From assembly GCA_016185425.1 (NCBI GenBank), contig JACPNQ010000037.1, forward strand, positions 62,001-126,000: a stretch of DNA of 64,000 nt, in the 5' to 3' direction. This DNA comes from Acidobacteriota bacterium (GTDB taxonomy: Bacteria > Acidobacteriota > Terriglobia > Bryobacterales > Bryobacteraceae). The translations under genes were made by a program, and so were the position numbers. How positions within the stretch are numbered: the first letter of the stretch is position 1; each line of letters starts with the position of its first letter. A model generated the notes under the pieces. The model was not told the origin of the DNA. It did not search any database and saw only the letters and a program-made list of their open reading frames with translations. Positions 27,067 to 36,169 of this stretch are shown here, piece by piece.

Positions 27067-27842
27067 TTCACGCCATCCTTCTTTTTGTAAGGAATCTCTC
27101 TGCCACCCTGATGAAGCGTAAACCCGCCGTTCCCGTCGAAGACCATTCGAATGCCAGCCAGGGCGAATGAAAACTCCCTTTCGCTTTCCGCGCTCAGTGT
27201 AAATTGTTGCTGGCCCTCGGCCTGGGCCTTCAGTTCGCCGCCGTCGGCGGATACTCGAATCGATAGCGGGACGACCTGCGACACATAGTCGCCGGCATAG
27301 GCCTTCAGCGTCTCCGCACTCACAACGACCAGCTTCGGTTCCGCGGCCCCGGCCTTTCGCAGCAGCGCGGCGGCCCCGTCTTTCTTAGCCGAGATCGCGG
27401 TTTTCAATCCGGCAGCTAATTCTTCCGGCTTGAGTGTTGCCGTTAGCAACGCTTCGAGTGTCGGAATGTCTCCGCCGGCAATGACCTGGTTCAACTGGCG
27501 GCCAGTTACAGCCGCGCCCTTGGCAATCAGCCGGCGAACGAATTCCGGCTTCTGCTTCTGTAACGCGGAGTCGATGATCGACGACTTATAGAATGTATCT
27601 GTCACGTTCGGGTTTGCGCCTTTGTCCAACAGGAGAGCAGCTACTTCGCTATGACCATTGAAAACTGCCATGTAAAGCGGGGTCGCGCCGTACTGATTCT
27701 TGGACTCGATGGGAGCGCCCGCTTCCAGCAGCCGTTTCACCTCGGCCAGTTGCCCGCGCCGCGCGGCGATTTGCAGATCGTCTCCCGCGTCCGCCGCAAC
27801 CAGCCCGATGCCGATCAGAACTATAATCAGGGATAGTTTCAT
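27063..27842 (-). CDS. Ankyrin-repeat protein, exported
   Basis: 259 residues with a signal peptide (MKLSLIIVLIGIGLVAADAG). Ankyrin repeats occupy about residues 20-110 (LLEAGAPIESKNQYGATPLY, EVAALLLDKGANPNVTD). The C-terminal about 90 residues are a beta domain (LKAYAGDYVSQVVPLSIRVS) like those attached to some beta-lactamase-type proteins, probably a ligand or protein contact. GAGGAGA lies 6-12 bases upstream of the start codon. That start codon overlaps the start of the divergent propeller gene in the palindrome CATG. Confidence 0.82.
   Translation of the reverse strand: MKLSLIIVLIGIGLVAADAGDDLQIAARRGQLAEVKRLLEAGAPIESKNQYGATPLYMAVFNGHSEVAALLLDKGANPNVTDTFYKSSIIDSALQKQKPEFVRRLIAKGAAVTGRQLNQVIAGGDIPTLEALLTATLKPEELAAGLKTAISAKKDGAAALLRKAGAAEPKLVVVSAETLKAYAGDYVSQVVPLSIRVSADGGELKAQAEGQQQFTLSAESEREFSFALAGIRMVFDGNGGFTLHQGGREIPYKKKDGVK
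27822..27827 (+). promoter_or_regulatory. -10 box TATAAT inside the ankyrin gene
   Basis: A consensus TATAAT ends 13 bases before ATG 27841 and lies within the signal-peptide codons of the divergent ankyrin gene. It is the obvious promoter element for the plus-strand propeller operon. Confidence 0.5.
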
Positions 27843-30042
27843 GCGTCTTCTCCTCTACCCAACGCACTTCGTAAAGTTTTGTACCTTCCTATTTATAGCA
27901 GTGCCGCTTCTGGCGGATTGGGTTGACTGGCGCGGTCCCAACCGTGACGGCCGGTCTCCTGAAAAGAACTTGCCCTCCGCGTGGTCTCCGGCGGGCGAGA
28001 ATCTTGCCTGGAAAGTGCCGATCGGAGGACGCTCCGCTCCTGTCGTGCACGGCGACCATGTCTACATTCTGACCTCGATCGGCGCCGGTAAAACGCTGCA
28101 GGAGCGCCTGGTATGCCTGAATGCCGATACGGGAAAACAGATCTGGGAACAGCGGATCAACCTCTGGTTGAGCGACGTTCCACCGCACCGGGCCGCATGG
28201 TCCTCGCCCTCTGTAGATCCGGTGTCCGGCAACGTGTACGTCTATAGCGTCCACGGAATGCTCTCCGCGTTTTCGCGCGACGGCAAGAAGGTGTGGGAAC
28301 GATCGCTGGTCGAGGACTTCGCACTCGTCACGACGCACGGCGGCCGTACCGTTTCGCCGATCATCGATGGCGATCTTGTCATCGTCAGCGGTATTTCGAC
28401 GGGCTGGGGCCAGTACTCGCGAGCCGGTCACCGATTCTTCGCGTTCGATCGCCGCAACGGCGAACTCGTCTATCTCAGCGCCCCTGGCGGCCGGCCCTAC
28501 GATACGACCTATTCGCCTCCCGTCATCGCCGATATTGATGGCGTGCGCCAGTTGATCTCCGGCGCGGGCGACGGGAATGCGCACGCAATCAAGGCACAAA
28601 CCGGTGAGTCCCTGTGGCGTTTTGACGTTTCCAAGCGCGGGCTCAATTCCGGTGTCGTGGTCAACGGCAAAACGGCTTACATCACGCACAGCGAGGAGAA
28701 CCTTGATACGAATGAAATGGGGCTCTTCGCGGCCGTGGATGCCACCATGCGCGGGCCCATCAAGAGGGAGCAGGCGAAGTTCTATCTACCCGGATACCAG
28801 CTCGGCTTCAGCTCACCGATCATTGATGGTGACCGCTTTCTTCAGATTGATAATGGCGCCAACCTGTTTGCGTTTGACGTCCAGACTGGCAAGCAGATCT
28901 GGAAGCTGAATTTGGGAACAATTCAGAAGTCGTCCGCGGTCCTCGGCGACGGTAAAATCTATGTCGGAACCGAGAACGGCAAATTCTTTGTCCTGAAGCC
29001 TCACAATGACCGTTGTGAGAAGCTCAGCGAAGTGTCGTTCGTGAAGCCGGGTGAAAGCGAGGAGGATGGCGAGAAGGTCATCGCGTCAGTCGCCGTCAGC
29101 GAGGGACGCGTCTTCCTTGTCACGACGAAGAACACCTATGCGATCGGCAAGAAGCAGGTGGCGGCGAAGGCCGGCCTGCCGCAACCGGCAAAGGCCGCAC
29201 CTGGAGCTACGGCGAAGTGGGTGCAGATCGTCCCTGCCGAAGTCATGCTGAAGCCCGGCGAATCCGCCAGCTTCCGCGCCCGGCTCTTCGATGAAAAAGG
29301 CAATTTCATTCGCGAGGAAAAGGCAGCCTGGACCGTGGAAGGATTAAAGGGCGTGATCTCGCAGGAAGGCAACTACGTGGCCTCCTCCGACAAGGTGGCG
29401 CAGGCCGGACTGATCAAGGCCAACGTCGCCGGTGTGACCGGAACCGCGCGTGCGCGAGTGATTCCGCCGCTCGATTGGAGCTGGGATTTTGAGTCGATCG
29501 ACGCAGGCAAGGTCCCGATGGAGTGGGTGAACTGCAACACGAAGTACGAAGTGCGGCAGGAAGAGGGAAACAAGGTTCTGGTGAAGTTTGCGGATAATCC
29601 GGCCACCAAACGCGCCCGGGTGTTTATGGGACCAACGGACCTCGCGAACTACACGGTGCAGGCCGATGTCCGTGCTGCGCAGAAACGCCGGCAGATGGGC
29701 GATGTCGGACTCGTCGCGGAGCGTTTCAACCTGATGCTCTTTGGCAATGCCGAAAAGTTAGAGCTGCAGACGTGGCAGCCCGAAACGCAGCGCACTGCGA
29801 GTGTCAAATATTCATGGAAGTGGGATACGTGGTACACGCTGAAGCTGCGGGTCGAAAACCTGCCGGACGGCCGCGTGAAGGCGATGGGCAAGGTGTGGCT
29901 GAAGAGCGATCCGGAACCCTCGTCCTGGACCGTGGAGCGCACCGACGATGCAGCTTACGCTGAGCGCCACGGCGCGCCGGGAATCTATGCCGATGCCCCC
30001 TTTGAAGTCTTTTTCGATAACGTGAAGGTAACCAAGAACTGA
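27841..30042 (+). CDS. Exported PQQ-like beta-propeller with C-terminal laminin/jelly-roll-like domain
   Basis: 733 residues with a signal sequence ending near VPLLADW. Residues about 26-440 form a PQQ-like propeller opening with WVDWRGPNRDGRSPE. Residues about 457-540 look like an Ig-like/Big domain (PAEVMLKPGESASFRARLF). The rest (from WSWDFESIDAGKVP) is a beta-sandwich similar to DUF1080/concanavalin-type carbohydrate-binding domains. It is likely periplasmic or surface-located and may recognise a polysaccharide. It is followed by a second propeller with a one-base overlap, so it starts a four-gene run to 35.8 kb. Confidence 0.85.
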   Translation: MRLLLYPTHFVKFCTFLFIAVPLLADWVDWRGPNRDGRSPEKNLPSAWSPAGENLAWKVPIGGRSAPVVHGDHVYILTSIGAGKTLQERLVCLNADTGKQIWEQRINLWLSDVPPHRAAWSSPSVDPVSGNVYVYSVHGMLSAFSRDGKKVWERSLVEDFALVTTHGGRTVSPIIDGDLVIVSGISTGWGQYSRAGHRFFAFDRRNGELVYLSAPGGRPYDTTYSPPVIADIDGVRQLISGAGDGNAHAIKAQTGESLWRFDVSKRGLNSGVVVNGKTAYITHSEENLDTNEMGLFAAVDATMRGPIKREQAKFYLPGYQLGFSSPIIDGDRFLQIDNGANLFAFDVQTGKQIWKLNLGTIQKSSAVLGDGKIYVGTENGKFFVLKPHNDRCEKLSEVSFVKPGESEEDGEKVIASVAVSEGRVFLVTTKNTYAIGKKQVAAKAGLPQPAKAAPGATAKWVQIVPAEVMLKPGESASFRARLFDEKGNFIREEKAAWTVEGLKGVISQEGNYVASSDKVAQAGLIKANVAGVTGTARARVIPPLDWSWDFESIDAGKVPMEWVNCNTKYEVRQEEGNKVLVKFADNPATKRARVFMGPTDLANYTVQADVRAAQKRRQMGDVGLVAERFNLMLFGNAEKLELQTWQPETQRTASVKYSWKWDTWYTLKLRVENLPDGRVKAMGKVWLKSDPEPSSWTVERTDDAAYAERHGAPGIYADAPFEVFFDNVKVTKN

Positions 30043-31463
30043 TGACACGCAAAACTGTGCTGGGTGCGCTGCTTGGCGGCGCGATGTTTATCGGCGGACT
30101 GCTCGCCAGCCACGTCGAAAAAGACTGGCCGATGTGGGGCGGCACCATTGATCGGAACATGGTCTCCAACATGAAGGGCCTACCCGAAAAGTGGGATGTC
30201 AACACAAAGGAGAACATCCGCTGGGCCGCTACGCTGGGATCACAAAGCTATGGCAATCCGGTCGTCGCGAATGGCGTGGTGCTCGTCGGCACGAATAATG
30301 AAGGCCTGCGTGACCCGAAACAGGCGGGTGATCGCGGTGTTTTGATGGCGTTTCGTGAGTCCGACGGCGAGTTTTTGTGGCAGATCACCCACGAAAAGTT
30401 GGCTTCGGGGCGTGTGAACGACTGGCCGTATCAGGGTGTCTGCTCTTCGCCGCTTGTTGAAAATGACGTGGTTTATTACGTTTCCAATCGCGGTGAGGTG
30501 ATTGCCGCGGATCTTAAGGGTATGGCGAACGGTAACGACGGCCCGTTCAAGGAAGAAAAGTTTAAGGGCCCGAAAGACGGCGATATTCTGTGGGTCTTCG
30601 ACATGATGGAAGAGGTAGGCGTCTCGCAGCACAACATGGCGAACAGCTCACCTGTGATCATGGGCGACTTGATCTACGTCTCTACATCGAACGGCCAGGA
30701 CGAGAGCCACGTCAACATCCCATCGCCGAAAGCGCCTGCAATCATCGCTTTGAACAAGAAGACCGGGAAGCTGGTTTGGGAAGACAATTCGGTCGGCGAT
30801 CGCATTCTGCACGGCCAGTGGTCGTCGGCGGCGGTGGGGAAGATCGGTGGTACCGCGCAGGTCGTGATCGGCCAGGGAGACGGCTGGGTGAGGGGCTTTG
30901 AGGCCCTGACCGGAAAGAAGCTTTGGGAGTTCGACATGAATCCCAAGGAGACCGTCTGGCCGAAGACGCGAAACGAAGTAATCGCTACCCCGATTATCCA
31001 GGATGACGTTGTTTACATCGCCAACGGTCAGGACCCGGAGCATGGGGAGGGCCCCGGCCATCTCTATGCAATCAATGGGAAGGAGCGCGGCGACATTACA
31101 AAAAGTGGTCTGATTTGGCACTTCGACAAAATCCGCCGATCCATTTCGACAGGTGCCCTTTACCAAGGTCTGTTGTACTACTCTGACTTCTCCGGATTCC
31201 TGCATTGTATTGATGCGAAGACAGGCCAGGAAGTATGGAATCACGACATGCTGGCCGCGATTTGGGGGTCGCCGATCGTGATCGACGGCAAGATCTATCT
31301 GGGCGATGAAGACGGAGATATCGTAGTGATGGCGACGGGGCGGACGAAGAAACTGTTGTTCGAAACGAACATGGGCAGCTCGATCTACTCGACCCCTGTG
31401 CCGGCCAACGGCAGTCTCTACGTGGTGAACCGGAATCAGTTGATCGCAGTCGGGAAGAAATAA
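30042..31463 (+). CDS. PQQ-like beta-propeller protein
   Basis: 473 residues. A hydrophobic N-terminus (VLGALLGGAMFIGGLLAS) acts as a signal or anchor. The propeller opens with WPMWGGTIDRNM and continues with blades such as VIALNKKTGKLVWE, GFEALTGKKLWEFD and HCIDAKTGQEVWN. The start overlaps the stop of the previous propeller (TGATG). Such pairs sit near PSD1/DUF1501 genes in acidobacteria and planctomycetes, which supports a shared outer-envelope role. Redox activity is unproven. Confidence 0.87.
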   Translation: MTRKTVLGALLGGAMFIGGLLASHVEKDWPMWGGTIDRNMVSNMKGLPEKWDVNTKENIRWAATLGSQSYGNPVVANGVVLVGTNNEGLRDPKQAGDRGVLMAFRESDGEFLWQITHEKLASGRVNDWPYQGVCSSPLVENDVVYYVSNRGEVIAADLKGMANGNDGPFKEEKFKGPKDGDILWVFDMMEEVGVSQHNMANSSPVIMGDLIYVSTSNGQDESHVNIPSPKAPAIIALNKKTGKLVWEDNSVGDRILHGQWSSAAVGKIGGTAQVVIGQGDGWVRGFEALTGKKLWEFDMNPKETVWPKTRNEVIATPIIQDDVVYIANGQDPEHGEGPGHLYAINGKERGDITKSGLIWHFDKIRRSISTGALYQGLLYYSDFSGFLHCIDAKTGQEVWNHDMLAAIWGSPIVIDGKIYLGDEDGDIVVMATGRTKKLLFETNMGSSIYSTPVPANGSLYVVNRNQLIAVGKK

Positions 31464-31472
31464 TCGCAAAGG

Positions 31473-34400
31473 ATGGCTCACCTCAAGTCCATCGCCGCGT
31501 TGGTCACATTTGCGGGAGTTGGTCTTTGTGAGCCGCTGCAATTCAATCGCGACGTGCGCCCAATCCTGTCGGACCGGTGCCTGAGCTGCCACGGGCCGGA
31601 CGCGGTCAACAAAGGCATTCGGCTGCGGCTGGACCGGGAGGAGTCGGCGAAGGGAGAGTTGAGCGCTGGCCGCCGCGCCATCGTTCCCGGCAAGCCGGAA
31701 GAGAGCGTTCTGCTGCAGCGCATCCAGTCGCCGAACAAAGCGTTACGGATGCCGCCCGCACATACGGGCGCAACGGTGTCCGCGGCGGAGATCGCCACGC
31801 TCGAACGCTGGATTCGGGAGGGGGCGGAGTGGCAGAAGCATTGGTCGTTTATCGCCCCGCGGAAGGCGATGGTCCCGTCAGGACAGAATCCGGTCGATTA
31901 TTTCGTGCGGCAGAGACTGGCGAAAGAAGGACTAGCGCCATCGCCAGCGGCGGATCGGCGCACGCTGATTCGGCGAGCTTCGTTCGACGTTACAGGCCTG
32001 CCGCCGCAGTTGGCGGACGTGGAGTCGGATGAATCCTACGAAAAGCTTTTGGACCGGTTATTGGCAAGCCCGAATTACGGCGAACGAATGGCGATCCGAT
32101 GGCTCGACGCGTCGCGCTATGCCGATACGAACGGCTACCAGACCGACGCCGATCGTGTGATGTGGCGCTGGCGGGATTGGGTGGTCGACGCACTCAATCG
32201 GAACATGCCGTTTGATCGTTTCGTGACCGAGCAGATTGCCGGCGATCTGTTGCCGAACGCGACTGTGTCGCAGCAGATTGCGACTGGTTTCAGCCGGAAT
32301 CATCGCGGCAACTCCGAAGGCGGGATTGTTCCGGAAGAGTATCTTCTGGAATACGCGGCCGATCGTGTGGAGACAATGTCGACCGTGTTCCTTGGTCTCA
32401 CGGTGGGCTGCGCACGCTGCCATAACCACAAGTACGATCCAATTACACAAAAGGAGTATTACCAGTTCATTGCCTATTTCAACAACATCGGTGAGCCGGG
32501 CCGTTATTTGAAGTACGGGAATTCGCCGCCGATGGTTGCCGCGCCGACACCGGAGCAGGAGTCCTCGCTCGCGCAGTTGAAGGCGGCCAAATTATCGGCC
32601 GATGCAGCGTTCCGCGCGATGGAGCCTGAGGTAGCAAAAGCGCAGGCGAAGTGGGAGGCCAAGCTGCCGGCGGATGCGGCATGGACATCGCGCGAGAAGT
32701 TGAATGCGGAGTTGTTTCCGAACCCGGTGGCCTTTGATGGGAAGGGAACGATGGACGGCGGCGATCACGCGGAATTCGGATTTCAAGACCGCTTCTCGCT
32801 GACGTTCCGGATCAAGTCCGCGACTGGAAACGGCGTCATTCTGCACCGGATGAGCGAGGATGAGGCGAGTCCGTCCGGCTATGGGCTGCATTTGGAGAAT
32901 GGCAAGTTACAGATCCAGTTCGCGATCCGGCGGTTGGATGACGCGATTCTGCTCGAATCGAAGAAGGCGCTTGAGAAAGACCGTTGGTATCGCGTTGCAG
33001 TTACCTACGACGGCAGCCGCTATGCGAGCGGGGTGAAGCTTTATATCGACGGGCAACTGGCTGCGCTCGATGTGCAGCTTGACGCGTTGAACCAGGATTT
33101 CCGGCGGCCCGGCAAGCTGACGTTTGGGGGAGGAGGCGGATGGGAAAACAAGTTCGAGGGTGAGATCGCGGAGTTCCGATCCTATGCCCGGGCCCTGGAG
33201 CCAATGGATGCGGCGATGCTCGCGATCAGGGAACCGCTGGCTCAATTGGCGCGGATTGCGCCGGGCAATCGAACCGGGATTCAAAAGCACTATTTGCGGC
33301 AGGCGTTCTTCGAATTGGGTTCGAACTCGCAAATCCGTGAGACTCGCGCGGCGGCGGCAGAGGCGGCGAAGCGTTTGGAGGAGTTCTCACAGTCGATTCC
33401 GACGGTAATGGTGATGCGGGAGCGGACGGAGCCGGCGGACACCTTCATCCAACTGCGGGGAGCGTACGATAAGCCCGGCGAGAAGGTAGATCGCGGCGTA
33501 CTTGGCGTGTTGGAGCCGTTGCCCGTGAACGCTGGTCCGGGGCGGTTGGGCCTGGCGCAATGGCTAGTGGATCGGAAGAACCCGTTGACGGCGCGGGTAA
33601 TGGTCAATCGTATCTGGCAGATGATTTTCGGGATCGGACTCGTCAAGACCGTCGAAGATTTTGGGTCGCAGGGCGAATGGCCGAGCCACCCGGAACTGTT
33701 GGACTGGCTGGCCGTCGACTTTATGGAGAGTGGTTGGGATCTGAAGCGGCTGTGGAAGACGATTCTGATGAGCGGCACGTACCGGCAATCCTCGACAGTT
33801 TCGGCGGAGCTGCGGGAGCGTGACCCGGAGAACCGGTTGCTGGCTCGGGGTCCGCGTTTCCGCCTTCCGGCGGAGATGGTGCGCGACCAGGCGCTGGCCG
33901 CGTCGGGGCTGCTTGTCGATAAGCAAGGCGGGCCATCGGTGAAGCCGTATCAACCGGCCGGCCTTTGGAATGAGAATGGCGGAGGCGATTACAAGCGCGA
34001 TAACGGCGAAGGCCTCTACCGGCGCAGCCTTTATACTTTCTGGCGCCGCACGTCACCGCCTCCATTCATGGCGGCGTTTGATTCCGCGCTCCGCGAGAGC
34101 TGTACCGTGCGGGAGGGACGAACAAACACGCCGCTGCAGGCGCTGCACCTGATGAACGATGAGCAGTTTCTGGAAGCGGCGCGCGTGTTGGCGCAACGGG
34201 CGATCAAAGGTGCGGATTCCGATACGGTACGACGTATTGAGTACGCCTTCCGTCTGGTTCTAGCCCGAACGCCGCGGGAGGGTGAGACCAAACCGCTGCG
34301 CTCGATGTTGGCCTACGCGCAGGACCGTTATCGCAGCCGCCCGGCCGACGCTGAGGCGCTTCTCTCGCAGGGTCAATCGCCGCGGGACAAGTCGATCGAT

Positions 34401-34475
34401 CCCGCCGAACTCGCCGCCTGGACGACGGTCGCGAGCATGATCCTCAACTTGGACGCCGCGGTGACGAAGGAGTAG
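31473..34475 (+). CDS. PSD1-type cytochrome c protein with DUF1549, LamG-like and DUF1553 domains
   Basis: 1000-residue secreted protein of the planctomycete/acidobacterial surface class. After a signal peptide, the N-terminal cytochrome-like domain has the heme motif CLSCH (residues 36-40, DVRPILSDRCLSCHGPD). DUF1549 follows at about residues 140-350, then a concanavalin/LamG-like insertion at about 425-570 (FSLTFRIKSATGNGVI), then DUF1553 from about 680 (NPLTARVMVNRIWQ). It is preceded by AAAGG next to the ATG. Members are linked to polysaccharide degradation, but the biochemical role is not established. Confidence 0.9.
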   Translation: MAHLKSIAALVTFAGVGLCEPLQFNRDVRPILSDRCLSCHGPDAVNKGIRLRLDREESAKGELSAGRRAIVPGKPEESVLLQRIQSPNKALRMPPAHTGATVSAAEIATLERWIREGAEWQKHWSFIAPRKAMVPSGQNPVDYFVRQRLAKEGLAPSPAADRRTLIRRASFDVTGLPPQLADVESDESYEKLLDRLLASPNYGERMAIRWLDASRYADTNGYQTDADRVMWRWRDWVVDALNRNMPFDRFVTEQIAGDLLPNATVSQQIATGFSRNHRGNSEGGIVPEEYLLEYAADRVETMSTVFLGLTVGCARCHNHKYDPITQKEYYQFIAYFNNIGEPGRYLKYGNSPPMVAAPTPEQESSLAQLKAAKLSADAAFRAMEPEVAKAQAKWEAKLPADAAWTSREKLNAELFPNPVAFDGKGTMDGGDHAEFGFQDRFSLTFRIKSATGNGVILHRMSEDEASPSGYGLHLENGKLQIQFAIRRLDDAILLESKKALEKDRWYRVAVTYDGSRYASGVKLYIDGQLAALDVQLDALNQDFRRPGKLTFGGGGGWENKFEGEIAEFRSYARALEPMDAAMLAIREPLAQLARIAPGNRTGIQKHYLRQAFFELGSNSQIRETRAAAAEAAKRLEEFSQSIPTVMVMRERTEPADTFIQLRGAYDKPGEKVDRGVLGVLEPLPVNAGPGRLGLAQWLVDRKNPLTARVMVNRIWQMIFGIGLVKTVEDFGSQGEWPSHPELLDWLAVDFMESGWDLKRLWKTILMSGTYRQSSTVSAELRERDPENRLLARGPRFRLPAEMVRDQALAASGLLVDKQGGPSVKPYQPAGLWNENGGGDYKRDNGEGLYRRSLYTFWRRTSPPPFMAAFDSALRESCTVREGRTNTPLQALHLMNDEQFLEAARVLAQRAIKGADSDTVRRIEYAFRLVLARTPREGETKPLRSMLAYAQDRYRSRPADAEALLSQGQSPRDKSIDPAELAAWTTVASMILNLDAAVTKE

Positions 34476-34479
34476 CGCC

Positions 34480-35847
34480 ATGCAGACCCGCCGGAATTTC
34501 TTATCGCTCGCCGCCGCGCACTCGCTGCTGGCCGCGGACAGTTCACTGCCGCATTTCGCACCGAGGGCCAAGCGCATCATCTACCTTTTCATGTACGGCG
34601 GGCCGTCACAGATCGAATTATTCGACCACAAGCCGCGTCTGGCTGCGTTGCACGGCACGGAATTACCCGCTTCCATCCGGCAGGGCCAGCGGCTGACGGC
34701 GATGACCGCGACGCAGACGAAGTTTCCGCTGGCGAAGTCGATCTACCCGTTCGCGCAGCGCGGGCAGAGTGGAGCGTGGGTCAGCGACCTGCTTCCGTAC
34801 ACTGCCAAGATCGCCGACAAACTTTGCTTTGTGCGCTCGATGCATACGGAGCAGATCAACCACGATCCGGGCATTACGTTTTTGCAAACGGGATTCCAAC
34901 TCGCCGGGAGACCGTCGATTGGCGCATGGCTTTCCTATGGGTTGGGTAGTGAGAACAAAGACCTGCCGGCGTATGTCGTGATGGCCTCGACGGGTTCGAA
35001 GATCGGCGACCAGCCGCTGGCCGACAGGGTGTGGGGGAGCGGATTCCTGCCATCGAGCTATCAGGGTGTGAAGCTCCGGTCGGCATCGGACCCGGTGCTC
35101 CATCTATCGAATCCCGAGGGCATCGATCGTGACATGCGCCGCCATTTTCTGGATGGCCTTGCCGAAATGAATCGCGATCAGCAGTCGGCAACGGGCGATA
35201 CGGAGATCGGTGCTCGCATCGCGCAGTATGAGATGGCCTACCGGATGCAGATGTCGGTGCCCGAGTTAACCGACCTTTCCAAAGAGCCGGCGCACGTCAT
35301 GGAACGCTATGGTCCCGATGCCAAAAAGCCGGGTACTTTTGCATTCCACTGCCTGCTGGCGCGGCGGATGGCGGAGCGGGGTGTCCGGTTTGTGCAACTC
35401 TTCCACCGGGGATGGGATCAGCACCGGGTCCTGCCGACGGCGCTACCATTCCAATGCGCAGCCACCGATCAGCCCGCCGCGGCCCTGGTGCAGGACCTGG
35501 CCGAACGGGGGATGCTGGACGATACGCTTGTGGTTTGGGGCGGGGAGTTCGGACGAACCGTTTATTGCCAGGGGCCGCTGACGCCAACCGATTACGGACG
35601 CGACCACCATCCGCGATGCTTCACCGTCTGGATGGCGGGCGGCGGAATCAAGCCGGGCGTAACGTACGGGTCCACAGACGACTTCAGCTACAACATTACG
35701 GAAGACCCGGTGCATGTGCACGACCTGCACGCAACCATTCTGCACTGCCTAGGCATCGACCACACACGACTGACTTTTAAGTTCCAGGGGCGGCACTACC
35801 GGTTAACCGACGTGCATGGAAATGTGGTCAAAAGGATTTTGAGTTAG
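34480..35847 (+). CDS. DUF1501 (sulfatase-like fold) protein
   Basis: 455-residue DUF1501 protein, the standard partner encoded after a PSD1 cytochrome. The N-terminus TRRNFLSLAAAHSLLAAD is a Tat/Sec-type signal with twin arginines. Family landmarks are YLFMYGGPSQIELFDHKP, VRSMHTEQINHDPGITFLQTG, VWGGEFGRT and DHHPRCFTVWMAGGGIKPG. The fold is related to alkaline phosphatase/sulfatase, and whether it is catalytic is unknown. It starts 4 bases after the PSD1 stop and ends the run. Confidence 0.92.
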   Translation: MQTRRNFLSLAAAHSLLAADSSLPHFAPRAKRIIYLFMYGGPSQIELFDHKPRLAALHGTELPASIRQGQRLTAMTATQTKFPLAKSIYPFAQRGQSGAWVSDLLPYTAKIADKLCFVRSMHTEQINHDPGITFLQTGFQLAGRPSIGAWLSYGLGSENKDLPAYVVMASTGSKIGDQPLADRVWGSGFLPSSYQGVKLRSASDPVLHLSNPEGIDRDMRRHFLDGLAEMNRDQQSATGDTEIGARIAQYEMAYRMQMSVPELTDLSKEPAHVMERYGPDAKKPGTFAFHCLLARRMAERGVRFVQLFHRGWDQHRVLPTALPFQCAATDQPAAALVQDLAERGMLDDTLVVWGGEFGRTVYCQGPLTPTDYGRDHHPRCFTVWMAGGGIKPGVTYGSTDDFSYNITEDPVHVHDLHATILHCLGIDHTRLTFKFQGRHYRLTDVHGNVVKRILS

Positions 35848-35868
35848 CACCCACACTGGGATCCTTCT

Positions 35869-35898
35869 GCAATTTCACAAATGTAATTGCTTTTGTTT
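35869..35898 (+). terminator. Possible terminator after DUF1501 gene
   Basis: A six-base-pair stem (GCAATT with AATTGC), a 10-base loop and TTTTGTTT follow the DUF1501 stop by about 20 bases. The stem is AT-rich and short, so this is weak evidence. Confidence 0.35.
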
Positions 35899-35943
35899 GC
35901 AATAAAAGCTGGGACCCTCCCCACTATCCGCGCGCCCGCGCGA

Positions 35944-35994
35944 CGACTACCCGAGGATAGATTCGCTTCGGGTAGTCGAAAGGCGGCTTAGCCG
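35944..35994. repeat. Perfect 11-bp hairpin plus adjacent small stem-loop
   Basis: CGACTACCCGA (35944-35954) pairs exactly with TCGGGTAGTCG (35968-35978) around a 13-base loop. CGGC-TTA-GCCG (35984-35994) forms a second stem directly after. No T-run follows either stem, so it is not a plain terminator. A REP-like element or a structured RNA is possible. Confidence 0.5.
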
Positions 35995-36010
35995 TTTGGG
36001 ATATTCAAAG

Positions 36011-36169
36011 ATGTCAAAGAGCGAGCCGGAATCCAGCGACGATGGAAACCAAGATCGCGGCCCCGAAAAAAGGAAAGAGCCTGGCTGCACGGATGCACTC
36101 CAAGCCCTTACTAATTACATTATATCCGCCTGTCAACGGGTAAGCGAGGCGTTGAAACGGCAAGTGTAG
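36011..36169 (+). CDS. Possible small protein (52 residues)
   Basis: ATG 36011 to TAG 36169 would encode MSKSEPESSDDGNQDRG followed by a lysine-rich link and a C-terminal helix (LQALTNYIISACQRVSEALK) that could be amphipathic. There is no clear ribosome site. Its third-position GC is lower than that of neighbouring genes. It could be a real small protein in the otherwise empty gap or a chance frame. Confidence 0.25.
   Translation: MSKSEPESSDDGNQDRGPEKRKEPGCTDALQALTNYIISACQRVSEALKRQV

Noticed and set aside
27700..27840. Upstream in-frame extension of the 733-residue propeller gene
   Set aside because: It would lie antisense within the ankyrin gene and would remove the signal peptide from the N-terminus.
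36105..36135. AT-rich stretch in the gap as a possible dif site
   Set aside because: The expected pair of XerC/XerD half sites around a 6-bp centre is not visible. The skew pattern alone does not place dif here.
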